A stretch of 64,000 nt of DNA, taken from assembly GCA_000499405.2 (NCBI GenBank), contig HG738139.1:2708976-2772975 (forward strand). Direction: 5' to 3'. The position numbers and the translations under genes are program-made. How positions within the stretch are numbered: the stretch's first letter is position 1; each line of letters starts with the position of its first letter. The notes beneath the pieces were generated by a model. It did no database searches and was not told where the DNA came from. It was given only the letters and a program-made list of their open reading frames with translations. This document shows positions 26,096 to 40,000 of this stretch, piece after piece. Source of the stretch: Onchocerca volvulus (lineage: Eukaryota; Nematoda; Chromadorea; Rhabditida; Onchocercidae).

Positions 26096-26833
26096 ATTTT
26101 GTTCATGTGGACATTTGCCATACGTCTTGTTGTCGTCTAGGCATTGTGTCTTTTTTTGTTTGTGTTGAAATTTTTTCTTGGCGTTCGAGAAATATTTTTA
26201 AATCGCATGTGATCATAAATTTTCGTTATTTCGGAAAATTTTATGTTGCAAAGGTAGAAGACATCGGCTCCTAAAGAGATGGCGTGAATGAACTTGATTT
26301 TTCAAAAATAGCAATTCCTTTTCCATCAATAAATCTTTCAAGTTTTATCATTTTCTCAAACTTCACCGCTGATTCATTTATTATTCGAGAGGATTTTGAA
26401 CTCAAATAAACTCTTTCTTTTTTTTTTTTCTCATCGGATTAATTACAGCAAAGTGATAATTGAAAGTAAATGATAAGCAAGTAAGTAAGTGATAATCTTA
26501 TTATTGTTGTAATTTATTATATTAATTATAATAAATGATAATTGAAATTATTATATTGATTTAAATTTGTGAGTACTTTCGTGAGTACTTTTGTTCCTGT
26601 TGTTTATCATTCAATCATCATTGAACCACTAAATTTATGACTCATTCCGGAAGCGTTTTTTCTTTCTTTCTTTTTTTTTTTTTGAAATTTAAAAAATTTT
26701 TCATCTATGCTTATTTATTGTACATTTTGTTTTAACAATTTCATCCAAATATCTTTCTTTTTTCTTTTTTTTTTTTCTGATTTTATTCATTTTTGGCTAC
26801 ATAAAAAAAAATAAAATCATTGGAGAAAAATAA

Positions 26834-26899
26834 TAGAGAGAGAGGGAGAGAGAGAGAGAGAGAAAGAGGGAAAGAGAGAGATGAGATGAGATGAGATGA
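26834..26899. repeat. GA microsatellite with GATGA run
   Basis: Imperfect (GA)n with GGGA interruptions, then ATGAGATGAG repeats. A CT run of opposite sense lies about 500 bp downstream. Confidence 0.9.
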
Positions 26900-27389
26900 T
26901 TGATGAGGAATGCAAAGTAATCATAAATCATTTTTAAAAAAAAAAAAAAGATTTTCTTTAATAAAAAATCATTTTTCACTTTTTCTCATTTTTCATTTTA
27001 AAATTTACTTCTTATAATATTCGAAATCTTTTTATTTGAATTCGGCATAAAAAAAATTTTTTTTTTTTGTAAACCAAAATTTTCGGAATATTTCAGAACG
27101 GAAAAGTGAAAGCATTTCCTCAAACCTTTTCATTCATTTCATCGATTATATATATCATTGCTACTGCTGCTGCATGAAGGATAAAAAAAAAGGAAGGAAG
27201 GAAGGGAGAAAGTTGCACAAAGAAGGCAAGTAATAAGTTCTAATGTTCGAGCCTAGTTTCAGCAAAAAAAGAGCCTGTTTTAGTTTCTATTAAAATAGAA
27301 GCCTAGTAAAGAAGGTCATTTTCATTATCCTTGCAGAGCCAAGAAATGCATTAATTCCTAATCAATTCATTATACATCTTGCATATATT

Positions 27390-27418
27390 TCTCTCTCTCT
27401 CTCTCTCTCTCCTCTCTT
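27390..27418. repeat. CT microsatellite
   Basis: TCTCTC run, about 28 bases, complementary in sense to the GA run near 26834. Confidence 0.9.
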
Positions 27419-28221
27419 TGTTTATAAAATTTCATTTTTTTTTTTTTTTGTTTTTACATAATTTTCTCATCTTCCTTCTTATCTTTACCGTTCTGATTTT
27501 GTTGATTGTTAGCTTCTCTTCTCTGCTTTCAATCATTTCAAAAACTTTTGGCAAAAGAAGTTTGAAGCTGAAGAGCTATTATTAAGTGTGCATCTATGTG
27601 GATGTAAATATCTAGTAACCGATACATCTAAGCAATTCATCGGCAAAAAGTAACTTTTTTTTTTCTTAAAATTTAACTGAAAAATTTACTTTTAAAATAG
27701 TTCTCAAATCTTTCAGATAATTGAAATAGTAATGGAAAATGCGGGATTTATTTTCATATTGCTAACTAATTTTATCTGTCAATTTCATTTCTTTTTTCTT
27801 TTTTTGAAAATTATTTGATAATTTCGTTAATATGATTTAATAAAATTTAATATCATAATTTTGTTAGTATTGATAAAAAAAAAAAAAAAAAAAAAACTTC
27901 ATAAAGATTTTCCAAGAAATCATAAAGAACTTTCTAAAGATTTCTTATGGTTTAATAAGATTTCATGTGATAATTTCATTGATATGATAAAAATTTCGTC
28001 AGCATAATTTAATAAATTTTGTTTTGATAAATTTTCGTTAATATGATAATTCAAAACGATTGCTAGTAGATAGGAATTTCAATGATATAGATATTACTTG
28101 TTAAGAGGCTCATTACTAATGTATAGAACCGGATTAGAGCATCCAACCGGTAGATTAGATGGGAAAGTTTCAGAAAGAATTGATTTCAGGAACCTTTTCC
28201 GAACAGCATTTATTTAATAAA

Positions 28222-28447
28222 CGATCGTTAGATGGATTTTGATAAGTAACCGGTTAGATGGATTTTAATAAATAACCGGTTAGATGGATTTTAATAAATA
28301 ACCGGTTAGATGGATTTCAATAAATAACCGGTTTGATGGATTTTATTAAATAACGGGTTAGACGGTTAGATGGATTTTAATAAATAACTGGTTAGATGGA
28401 TTTTAATAAATAGCCGGTTAGATGGATTTTAGTAAATATAACCGGTT
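28222..28447. repeat. 26-bp minisatellite, about 9 copies
   Basis: Tandem units of CCGGTTAGATGGATTTTAAT followed by AAATAA, 26 bases, with point variants and one irregular copy near 28350 (GGGTTAGACGGTTAG). The junction AACCGGTT is an 8-bp palindrome repeated in most units. A related AACCGGTAGATTAGATGG motif lies just upstream near 28146. Confidence 0.93.
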
Positions 28448-30888
28448 ATTGCACCATTCCGGACACAAGAAGGCTTTTCCAGAAGTTTCTGGAATTCCCG
28501 AGACTACCTACTACACAAGTATACCTGAATTAATTCCAATTATGAGTAAATTACCCACTAAATTCAAGAGCCAACGGAGGAAATTGTTTTGCTAATACGA
28601 ATAAAAAAAAAAAAAAAACCTCCAAGATGAAAAGAGCATGATGATTTGAGAGGTAAAAGAGATTTGCCGGTTTATCAAAATATTGTTTTGATCTTGTTAA
28701 GAGATTATCTAGAGAGTAATGCTTTCTGAATAAACAAATGGAGAGGAAGAAATGAAGAGTGACAAGAAATATATGCATTTTTTTGAAGTGACAAAGATAG
28801 AGAGTGAATCAATGTTGGCGGAAAAAGTGAGTTGACGAAATCTCAGGATTAAATTTGGCGGATTAATTTAATTTGGGAGACGATCTCTCAGGGTTTTTGG
28901 AGATTGCAAACTTAAATTTTATTGGAATTATTTCCAATAAAATGTATTTTTCGTTTTTTTCGTTTTTTCTTTTCCCATAAATTTTGTTTGATAAAAAGAA
29001 AAGAAAGAAAGAATCAATTCATTCATTTCTTATATTCAATTTCTTTATTATATAAATATTCTATTATTCAATCATTGTAAAAGCTTAGTTGTCTTTATGT
29101 TTTTCTTTTTGGAGAATTACTAAACAACATTTAAATGAAATTTGATTTTATTTTAAAAATAGTAATAATTTTCAGAAAATTGGTAATTTATTTTAAATCT
29201 TTCAATTACTAAAGTAATGAAAATTTCGAAGTATTGCCTACATTCATATTGCGTATTTTGGTCTTAATATACATGTTTTGCTATGTTTCAGCATTGTAAA
29301 ATTTCCCTAAAAAAGCGGTATCTTTCTGTTCTACCTATACAATATTTAAGTTGAAAAATATTAGAATTCGAAATCAATTTTGGATCATTTTTTTTTTGGG
29401 AACGAAAAAGGAAGCAGAGAAAAGAAATATTATAATGTCAATGTTGATCATCTCAAATATACTATTGGAACAAAATTATTTAAACAGATAACATTAGAGA
29501 TTGAAAATGTGACAACGGGTGACATTAATGACAGAGAGAAGAGCGAACGATGAGGAAGTGACGAGAGGACATGAGGTGACAGGTTGTGGTGACATTTCAT
29601 TTCAATTGATTGCGTTCAAAAAAAAAAAAAAATTACTGATTTCCATGGGTATAATTGCATGTTATTTTTATTTTGTATACAACTGGAACAATAGATTTAT
29701 ACGATTATTTCGTTTCACATTCATTCATTCTTTGATAAATTAATTATTCGATTGAATGAATTATTCGATAAACTAGTTATTCAATCTATAAAGTATTTAA
29801 CATAATTGATTATTCTATTATTGAACTGTTTGACAAATTATTTTCGTATAAACTTCTCTTTCTGTCATTGCCAATTTAGCCTTCTTATTCGTCATTGTTG
29901 CCCTTTTTGCTTTTTGTTCTTTAATATTGTTAGATTAACATTTTCCTTTTCTGAGTAATTAATTTAGACATTCTTACCAATTATTTTAGAAAATATAAGT
30001 ATCCAAGTTCAACACGTAAGAAGTAATTAGTTGCATTTTGTTCCACTCTATGTAAGAAGAGATATATTCATTTTCTGTCAGAAAAGGTAATTAATTAAAT
30101 CAATAGTTTTTTCTTTTCAGATATTTTTTTTTACCTAAACATCCTATAAAAGGAGCTATTCCTTACACTGTAATTATTTTATATTTAGTCAGGAAAATTG
30201 AATTATTCAGCTTATAGTTTTTTTCTATGTTCGAAAAGCTCATAAATTCTTTAAAAAAATTCAGAAATTTTGTGCTTCATAAAACTTCATAAAATCTTCA
30301 TAAATTTCGTGCAATTTTGAGTACTTCTTAAATGTTCCGTTCAATTTACGACAATGAATGACAAGAATGAGACATCTTCACAACCATTTCCATGAATGCT
30401 TCAAGAGATAGGAAATTATTCAGAAGAAAATGTCACGAAGCGAAGATCATTGATCTGAAATAGGAATACGTGAATTGTTTGAGGAATAAGGAATAAGAGT
30501 GTTAAAATATTATTATAGTTTCATTCTCAATAGTACTATTCAGATGGCATTCGTTAAGTAAAGCACATTGTGCACGGCGTTTTATGATTTTTCGTATTAT
30601 ATTATTATATTATCATTTCAGATATGTATTTCTGAAAATTTCGTCTCTCTGTTTTTTAATTTCTGTCAATCAATTTTATATCCGATATGTTTTCGACACT
30701 AGCAGTTCTTATCGATTCAGCCCTGCTATTCGCTTATTTTATTACGGAACATGTACGTTTCCCTCATCATTTTATTTTTTAGTTTTTGTCTTTTTTCTTT
30801 TTTTTTTTTTGTGCTTGATTTTTTTTTCTAGAAGGCGAAAAAGTAGCTTTTATTGAATACTAAAATTTTTGTTTCGGAAAGTAGCGAA

Positions 30889-33800
30889 ATGACCAGGAAA
30901 TGGAATTCTTACGTATTCTGAAGAATATAAGTAAATTATAAAAGTAATGAATCAGAATTGATTGTTGGAGGGAGTTATGTTCAACACATGTTTACCTTAA
31001 AATATCATAGTTATATTTGGCTTGCGTTTAAATCAAAACGCTATTTGCATAGTACTAAAAGCCATGGCTTTCCCACATTTCCATAGAAAATTTTGACCAA
31101 ATTTTCTATATTGAGTCGAATCCCGCTGTAATCATATCAAATAATTAACTTACAATACATAAATAAATGAAATTATTTTACAAATCTCATCCAAAAAAAT
31201 CAGATCCCTGTCTGCATGAAATTCTTTTTATAATTTCTTAATCCGAAAAAGATCTCAGCTCGGAAAATCTTTTGTCGAATTATCTAACATATTTCTCAGT
31301 TAAGAATCTGTGAATTTCGCAGCATAATATATGTTATCTTTTCAGGTGCTGTTTTTCGGTACAGCAATATTTGCATTTCTCATTGCTTGTAAACTTAATG
31401 CTCATTTTTCCAAACGTGTCGATACTGATGATTCCAGCGGCAGTGAAAGTAATTTTTTAGTGATTAAATGCAACTTTCACCAAGCAGTGCATCATTAAAT
31501 TGTCTTTTTTTTTAATGAAAAAGCGAAGTTTATTTTTCAAAATTTCTTTCCTTAGCGAATTTAAGTGAAGTAAGCTAAGAACTTATTTTTATATTTAATC
31601 ATCCCCTGCTATATATGTATATGTTTCATGACTTGAATTTGAAATTCCATTAATTGACCTTAATTTTATTATTATTGATTAATTTTAGTGGTAGTATGAA
31701 ATTTTGTTATTTTTTAATTGATTATTAATAATTTGACTCACTCATTTTATCATTGAAAATGTATGATAAATAAAGGAAATGGTTATTTACTAGGAAGGAA
31801 CGGTTTGTTTACTTTTAATTGAACGACAATCTCGCGCTCATATTAGATACAAAATATATTGTTTTGAGATTCAAGTTTATGAGCAAGGATATATAAAAAG
31901 AAATAAAAGCTAGCCAGTAATGTTTATTAATTGTTAAGGTGATCGCCGTGATGTTTCACCAGTTCCTGAAAACGAAGAAGAAAATAACAATTTAGATCGT
32001 CCATACAGTCGAACTTCCATCGGATTAGCGCGCAGTCGACGTTTGGAAAAAAATAGGCGAACGATGAATTGGGTTCGAGATGCTCGGAAAATCTGTCGCA
32101 ATTTAATGGTAGTGTCATCATCATCATCGTCATCATGCATCAGCTTCACTTCAGCTCAATTTCTATTCGAACTCTTTTTTTTCCTCTAGAATCTGGTTTC
32201 GTTCATCCATTTGTCGTTTATGTTTCCACTTGTAGTCCTCTTCTTTCATCTCGCATTGTTATGGATGATTCATACTAAAGAATCGATTCTGGAAGATACG
32301 ATCAGTTTCAACAGAGTTCAGGAATGAGACACATTTATTCTTTTCACACTTTGAAAGATGAACAAGATGTCGCTATTGTCAGATCTTCGCTGTTTGGTGG
32401 AACTATGAGAGGAATTGAACACGGATTCATTTAAAGATTCATCGATAAATAATTGAGAAATCATATAATGCAGTGCTCGTCGTGATCATTCTTTAGTTGT
32501 GGATAATTTAGGTTTTAGATTACTAATTTTTAAAATACTGTTGAAAAAATTGGTGCTGAAATTTTGTTGGAATCGTAGTTTTGTGTAAAGTTTACATTAA
32601 TAGTGTTGTTTCATGAACAGTATAAGCTTTTTGCAGCTTGTATGGGGGATACTGACTGTGCGATTCTAAGGAAATGCGCAGTGAGGTTTCGCGGTGAGCC
32701 TGTTTTTCTTAATGTTTCCAGTTTTTTTATGGATTCGTATTATAAAAATTTCTTTATCCCAACCTGACAAAATGCGAAAGAAATCAAAGAAGTGACAAAG
32801 TGCTTTGTGATTGCTACGAAGGAAAAAATTGAATGGTTTATGTCAGATTAGTTGAAAAAATTAGTTACAGTTAGGAAATGTTGTTTTGTGGAATAGAATT
32901 TTTTCATTTCTTTGGGATATATTCGAAAATTTTTAGAATTCAATTTTTTTTTTCCTGAATTTGGACGCCGATTTTTAATGCTTTTGACGAGAATGCAGTA
33001 TTGATAGTGCCGGATTTTTGCTAGAATTACTTGTTTGTTATGTGGATGCTTTTTCACGGGTAAATTTAAGCTTGATTGTTTGTTAATGATATGAATGAAA
33101 TTTTGATTATTAAAAGAACGAGCGGCTTAGTTCCAAGAAATAATCCACCTGCAGAATATGGATGATGAGATGCTAAGAACATGAGTCTTACTGGTTCACT
33201 AAGAGGAATTCTTATCTATCGTAACAAACGAATAATGATAAAGGAAACAAATAAAGTTCTGAAATGCTTCCAGAAGAGAATCAATTATCCGTTGTATTAT
33301 ACTTTTGAGAAATCGTTGTTTCTTTTATATCATTAGCTTTTCTCCTGAAATTGCTGTTTTTCTATTGCTTTATTTCATTACCAATTTCCTTCGAATAAGA
33401 AAGATAAATAATAGGCAGAAAAATAACAGAGCTCTTTTATGACAGGAAAGAAAATTGTTAAGTTTTCCATAGTAAAAAAAATATAAGAAAAACTTTTATA
33501 GAGATACTATTCGCAATGCCATGCATGCAGTAATTAAAGCATTCTGTGCAGCTGTCATGTTTATATTGAATACTAATAAATTGCATTGACAGTGCTGAGT
33601 TTAAAGAATTTTTCCTTTTTTTTTTTTTAATTTCAGAATCAAAATTATTTGCCAGCATCAACAGACAATGGTGAACACCATGTTTTATCACGAAAACAAG
33701 CTATTAGACGTCGACATTCCAATGTTGGTCCATTTCAGCTTGCTCGTGCTGCCAAAGAGTTCGTTGTTATTCCACTTTTTTTAGTGTTATAAATTTTAAT

Positions 33801-36800
33801 TAGAAAAAATAAATTACTTTTTTCCTTTATTTAAACGAACATAAAGTTCGTTTTGCAATCTTGTTGTTGACAGTGTAGCTGAGGTTCTCGCTATGACTGT
33901 GTCTTCCCCCATGTCTTTTGACCTTCTCAGTATAATTTGTTATTGATTTTCGTTATAAATTTTATCAGTTGATTGTATTTGAAATAGAATTCATGATGAT
34001 CAAAAGTTCTGATAAAAAGTAGTGTTTTAATATTTCGTTTCTAGCTAAACAAAATCGCAAAATATACTTTTTTTGTCAATAATGAACTGAAATTCATCTC
34101 TTCCGACAGACATTTTTTCAGCTTTATTGTTCATGGTAGTAGCACGAAATTCCAGCGGCAGCTATCGGAAATGACGAAAAGAACATTGCCCAAACCTCCT
34201 TCTCAATTTTTCGAACCTTCGGAAGTTCCCAATGTTCCACAAAATGAGAAACCAGAAGTCTATTACATTTTACATAATATCAAGTAAATTTTGAGCTTTT
34301 TTTTTTCATATCAAAAAGTCTATTGCAAAAGACAATTCTCTTATTTCACAATGTGCGGCTATTAAATTGCGGAAAATAAATATCAAAATCTGGTAAACAA
34401 AATTTGCTGCACTGAGTAAAATTAAAATCCTAAATAAATGCTTTTTTCATATTTTCGAATCCATTACTTGTGCTAAAAAAATTTGACATATTTTCCTTTT
34501 TTTTTCTTTTTCAGAATGTTGGAATTACCATCAGAATGGCATGCAGAATGGAAGGGCTTAGCAGTAGAGGAGTACATGGAGAATGATTATCTGATCAGAC
34601 CTGGTGATAAAGATAATTATATTATTGTCGTTTTGGAAGGGATCATTGCTGTCTTTATAACGGTATATTTCTGGAATAAAGGAAGTAGCAATGCTATAAA
34701 TTATTTAATTATAATCAGTAGTTCAAATTTACTATTAGAATTTGAATTATTAAAGCCTTTAAAAATTCTCATATTACAGCATACTGAAGGAAAAGAACTT
34801 ATGGTCCGGAAAATTACAGTGGGCGATAGTTTTTTCAGTCTTTTGTCAATTTTGGATGTCTTGATGGTATAATTCAACTTTTGTTGAAACTTTTCTTTGT
34901 TTTGATATTACCGAGAAATTGTCTTCTCAATTTCCATAAATTTTCTTTGTTTTCATGTTAATTTTTTTTTTTTTTTTTAGAACCATGAAATAACTTTCCG
35001 TAATATATCAGTGAGAGCTTTGACAGCATGTCGAATTGCCAGGTATGTTTTTATGCATACTGCTATCGTGAAAAATTTTTTGTAAAAAAAAAAAAAAGAA
35101 GAGAAGAATGCAATGGTGGGATGAAAAATATAAAAAATAATGAGTTTTAATAATAATAATAATGAATTTTTTGAATGGTGTGGTGATTTGAATAACATTT
35201 TCATTATTATTTATTAAGTTAAATTTTAATGAAGTACCGCTATGATAAATAATAGCAAACCTTATTGTCATGACAGCATCATACAGGAGAAAAAAAGCTG
35301 AAATATTGTTATTTTGCTAGTGCATTCAAACGTTTTCTATCCGTATGTGATATTTAAGTTGTCATTGTTGCTTTATAAATAACAGATTTCGCAAACTTTT
35401 AGATTGTAATAAGTTATTTTTAATGAATTAATAAGCTGATTAATTTGTTTTAAACAAATGTTTCAGATAAATTTGAAGCGGTATAAAAATCATTTTTATT
35501 TTTGGCTGTTATTAAAGAATCAATCATTAAAAGCGAACTAGAATGAAAATTGTTTATTTTATTTCAAAAGATATCAAAAAAGGAGTTTTAATACGAAATT
35601 TCGAACCATTTCTTCATTATTTATAAATTAATAGTATTTAGTTTCCACATTGCAAACACTGGAAAATTTTTTCCTGTTATGGAATAATTTTATTAACTTC
35701 TATAGGAATTTGGATGTTATTAGATTTTTTCCAAATTTCCAATTTTGGTTGCAGTAGTTTTGATGCATTTTATAACTTTTTCAGCAGTTCATTTTAGTTT
35801 TTAGTTTTTTAACGATTTGATATAAAAAACATTCTGAAACCAAATTTTTTGAATTGTAAAAGCCTCGAACTCCCATACAGAGCATAGCTATCACTATTGT
35901 TTAATTTGGTATATTTGTACAGCATGAAATGATAAGAGAAATTATTTTAAAGCTTTTATGCAAAGCCGCATTATTTATTTTTTGTATAGGTTGTTTGAAA
36001 ATTTCTGGGAATTGAAGTTCTGGAAAATTAAGAATTTTCGGAAATTAGAGTGGTATAATGCTTTGAGACATTGAATGACATGGAAATAAAGCAATAAATA
36101 TGAAAAAAAAAAAAAAGCAGAAAAATGGCTGTCATTAAAATTTATCAAGTTAAAGGGAAAATGCCAATGCATTTTAATTTTTCGTGAAATACATTGTCGT
36201 TTTGATTTTTTAAAAAAATTTTAATTTTTCGATATAACACATGAAATCTGTTACAGATATAATATGAGCAGTTTTCGGGATTCATTCGTCATGAATCCGA
36301 AATTTTGGGTTCGACCAATTCAAATTGTCTTAACACGACTTCTGCATGTTACTTTGACAACACTTCATCAATATCTTGGCTTGACCATTGAACTAGCGAA
36401 ACAGGTGAGCTTAGTTATATTCATTTTACACTGATCCGATTGATAATATAATTTCCGTTTTTCTTTATGAGAACTTAATTTAAAGTAATATTTCCTTTTG
36501 AAGATTTTAAAGTAATATTTTCTTTTGAAGAGAGGATTTTTATTTATCAGTCATTCTGTACATTTAATGTAATCAAAAACATTATACATTAACTCATTTC
36601 AGCGTTCTGATGAAAAACGTAATATCGATGAACGTCGTCGACATCCATCTTCGATTCGTTTGCAAGGCAAAATGAAACCACGTATACATCGTTTAAACAG
36701 CAGTGATGGTGAATTGTCATTATCTGCATTCGAAATTTCTTTTCAGTTTTCAATTTCTTCAAATATATTGGTATGAAAATATTTATTCTGGATATCGATC

Positions 36801-37021
36801 GTAAATTTCGTTTCCCTTTCTAGATTCGAAAGAATATCTAGCAGTAGCACAGCAGTGGTTTGCTGAAGTACTTCATCTAGGTGTTAGTACTGAAGCGACA
36901 GCACTTTTGACAGGCCGTGTAGCCATTGAGAATGTTCCCGAGAAGCACCTTATTGTTGAGCAAAATTCTGAAGACGAATTATTAATTATGGTTCTTAGTG
37001 GTCTTTTAACTATATCAAAGG

Positions 37022-37055
<34 letters not shown>

Positions 37056-40000
37056 GTGTACGACAAATAAAATATGCAAATTCAATATACTTCCCGCTTT
37101 TTTATACAAAGACTTTTAATTGATTTAAATTTAATTTCCTTCGGAAACTTAGGCTATTTTGTATTGGATAGAATATATAAATTAGAAAAATACTATAACA
37201 GATAAGATCATTAGATGTGAAATTCATATTTTAATCAATTTGTTAATTTTCTTTGGAAATTTAGTTATTATGTATTGGATAAAATATATAAATTAGGAAA
37301 ATACTATGACAGTAACGTTATTAGATGTAAAATTCATGTTTCATTCATTTTGTAATTTTAAAGGAATTTAATTTGAGGAGCCGATTGATGGTGAAGATGA
37401 GAATACAGATGAAGAGTATATTTTTATATATCCACGCGAACTTATTGGCGGATTACAATTACTCACAGGCGAACCGTGGTTTGTTACAGTTCGATCCCAT
37501 ACGTGTGCGATATACGCCACTATTTCGAAGAAAGATTTTTTCGAGTTAGTTTTTATCTGTCCTTTTTTACTAGATCTCTTACAATGTTATTATGCAGAAA
37601 TAAAGCCAAAAAGTTATTTGAATTAATTCTCCATTATTTTCATTTTTCAAAAAAATAGTGATTAAGAAATCCAATGCAGTCAAAAGTAATTGTTATTTAA
37701 TAGCAGTTTAGCTTGTTTTTTTTTTTTTTGCTTTTTAATAATTGATTTATGTTAAGCTTGGTTAATATCCGTCCAGAAATCGTACTACCAGTAGCGCATT
37801 CAGTTATTCGACGTTTAAGTTCGTTTGTTCGAACTGTAGATTTTGCAGTAGATTGGGTGTTGCTCGATTCTGGACAAGCTGTATACAGGTGATCTTTTTT
37901 TGAACAAAAAAAAAAAATGATTCGAAGTGAAAAAATGGATCTAGTAACCCATCAGAATTAATTATCTCTTTTAGAAGTGGTGATGTAGCCGATTCAATGT
38001 TCGTTCTTTTAAGTGGGCGACTTCGATCTGTGGAAGGCAAGAAAATAATTGAAGAATTCGGGCGAGGTGATGTTTTAGGGATGATTGAGGTAATATTTTC
38101 TTCGTTACTTTGGTATCTCATTTTTATTTAAATTTATTTATGCTTTTGATAAATTGAAATGTTATGTTAATTATTTCTTGCAAAACTTTTATTTGCGTCT
38201 TAATCATTCTAATGACCTTGGAATTCTATATAACAATTTTCTTACTGCATTAAGTTGGTGCAAAAGTGATTTGCCGAATTTTTGCGTCATTGAATTTTAT
38301 TGCTTTATATTGAGACACATTCTCAAATAAATATTATTTTAATATTCAGTTTTTTATTCATGTTTTTGAATAGGATCTTTTTGTTCCTTGTCGTCAATTT
38401 TATATTTTGGATTAAGGAAATAATTATAGACATGAGACAAAATCAAATCGAATTTCAAGTTGAGTCCAATATGCGTTATAAATCAGCAAATGCAACTTTC
38501 GGTATCAATGCATTAGCGTAGAAATTGAAAAAAAAAAAAAAAAATACAATGCAATAATCAAAAAATTCTGCGAAGGAGACGAGTACTTTGGAGATGAACG
38601 GCCTAGTGGTCGCTCATCGGAAGTTTATAGTGAGCGGTTGAGAACATTACTAAAGCTGTTTTTCTCTAATTATATATAAGATGCTGAAGAACTCGTCTCG
38701 ACATTCGCTTTTTTTACTATCTAATATTTTCGACATTTCAAGAAATTCGAAAGGTGAAAAGCTCGATAAGTGGCCACTCAAGAACTGATAAAAAATAAAC
38801 TGAAAATCGCCTTTTTAATTATCGTCTTCTCTTATTCTGCACATCAACAGCAATTATTTTAATTGGATTTGATTGTCACACACGGCGAAAAGTGCCAAGC
38901 AAGATTTTAAAAATTGAACCTTGGGTTAGGAACTTTCACATCCGCATAAAATTCTCGGCCCGCGAATTTTAAATCATAATTAGGTTTGAATAAGAACCAT
39001 TGGTAACCAATTTATTTTTGCCAACGAAAAATAAGTTTTAATTTTTGTGGCATAGAAATCCGTGCTTAAACATAACCTTATCAACACCATAACCCTTAAT
39101 ATGCCTGAAATGTAAGAACAAACTTATTTTTTGCTGGCAAGAATATGCTCATTGTACTAATCCCTACTTTGATTAATAATGAAGTTTTCAAATTTAATTA
39201 TATTCCAAAAATTTTCTGTTCGAAAGAGCTCCAACTCAATATACTGAAACGCAAAGCGAAATTTAATACTTTTTCAAATTTTACCTTTCATCATCAAATT
39301 ATTTTTCACATTGCTGTTAGTTTTCGTGATTTTAATTCCCAAGTTTTGTGAATTCTCCGTAAAGACATACGTTTTCCAGGTTCTGCAGCGAGTACCGCGT
39401 GCCACTACTGTACTTGCAATTCGTTTTTCACAATTGGCACGACTTCCTGAAGGCCTCCTGAATTTCATTAAAATTAAGTTCCCTCAGGTAATCAGATTTT
39501 TCTACTTATTATGGTAGTGAATTACTTAGATTAATTTGATTGAATTCATTGTTATAGGTTGGGTTCCGCCTTGTCCATTTGCTTGGTCAGTATTACACTT
39601 CATCAATACAAAGTACATCTACGTTTAGACGCGCGTACAAGGATGACCTTTCGATAACAGCAGGCGATCCACAGAGTCATATCAAAGTGAGCACATGACT
39701 TTTAGAATTTTTAATCATTTTAAAATAATTTAATCATTCACTTAACTCTTCACCTTGGATAACTAGCTTCAGCTGTTTGAAATTTTTTAGGATTTAATAG
39801 AATACAAAGTATTGATTTTTCAAATATTAGAATACAAAGTATTGACTGATAAAGCATGAAAATATGCCAGTATTACGTGCTTATGTACGTAATGTTTATT
39901 TTATTGACAAATTCATAATTATACTTGCAAGATTTAATGTGAAAGCTTTGTAGAATTTACATACCATTGCGGTGGTAGCTGCAACATCCGATGTTCCATT

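Larger units (their letters stand above)
16111..30888. other. Long gene-free intergenic region (daf-4 to NTE-like gene)
   Basis: About 14.8 kb between the divergently oriented starts of daf-4 (minus) and the NTE-like gene (plus), so it should contain both promoters. No exon with a recognisable protein family was found on either strand. It holds A/T homopolymers, TA, GT, GA, CT and CTG microsatellites, a perfect palindrome, a 26-bp minisatellite and several duplications, each listed separately. The least AT-rich islands are about 20700-21140, 23410-23700 and 25590-26150. Confidence 0.6.

Noticed and set aside
28222..28447. Regular repeats resembling a CRISPR array
   Set aside because: Units are directly abutting with no unique spacers, and the genome is eukaryotic. 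It is a minisatellite. The same applies to the arrays at 53458 and 63061.
30584..30856. 90-residue ORF as the first exon of the NTE-like gene
   Set aside because: No in-phase donor leading to the 31346 exon was evident, and the sequence is mostly Phe/Tyr/Leu from T-rich DNA.
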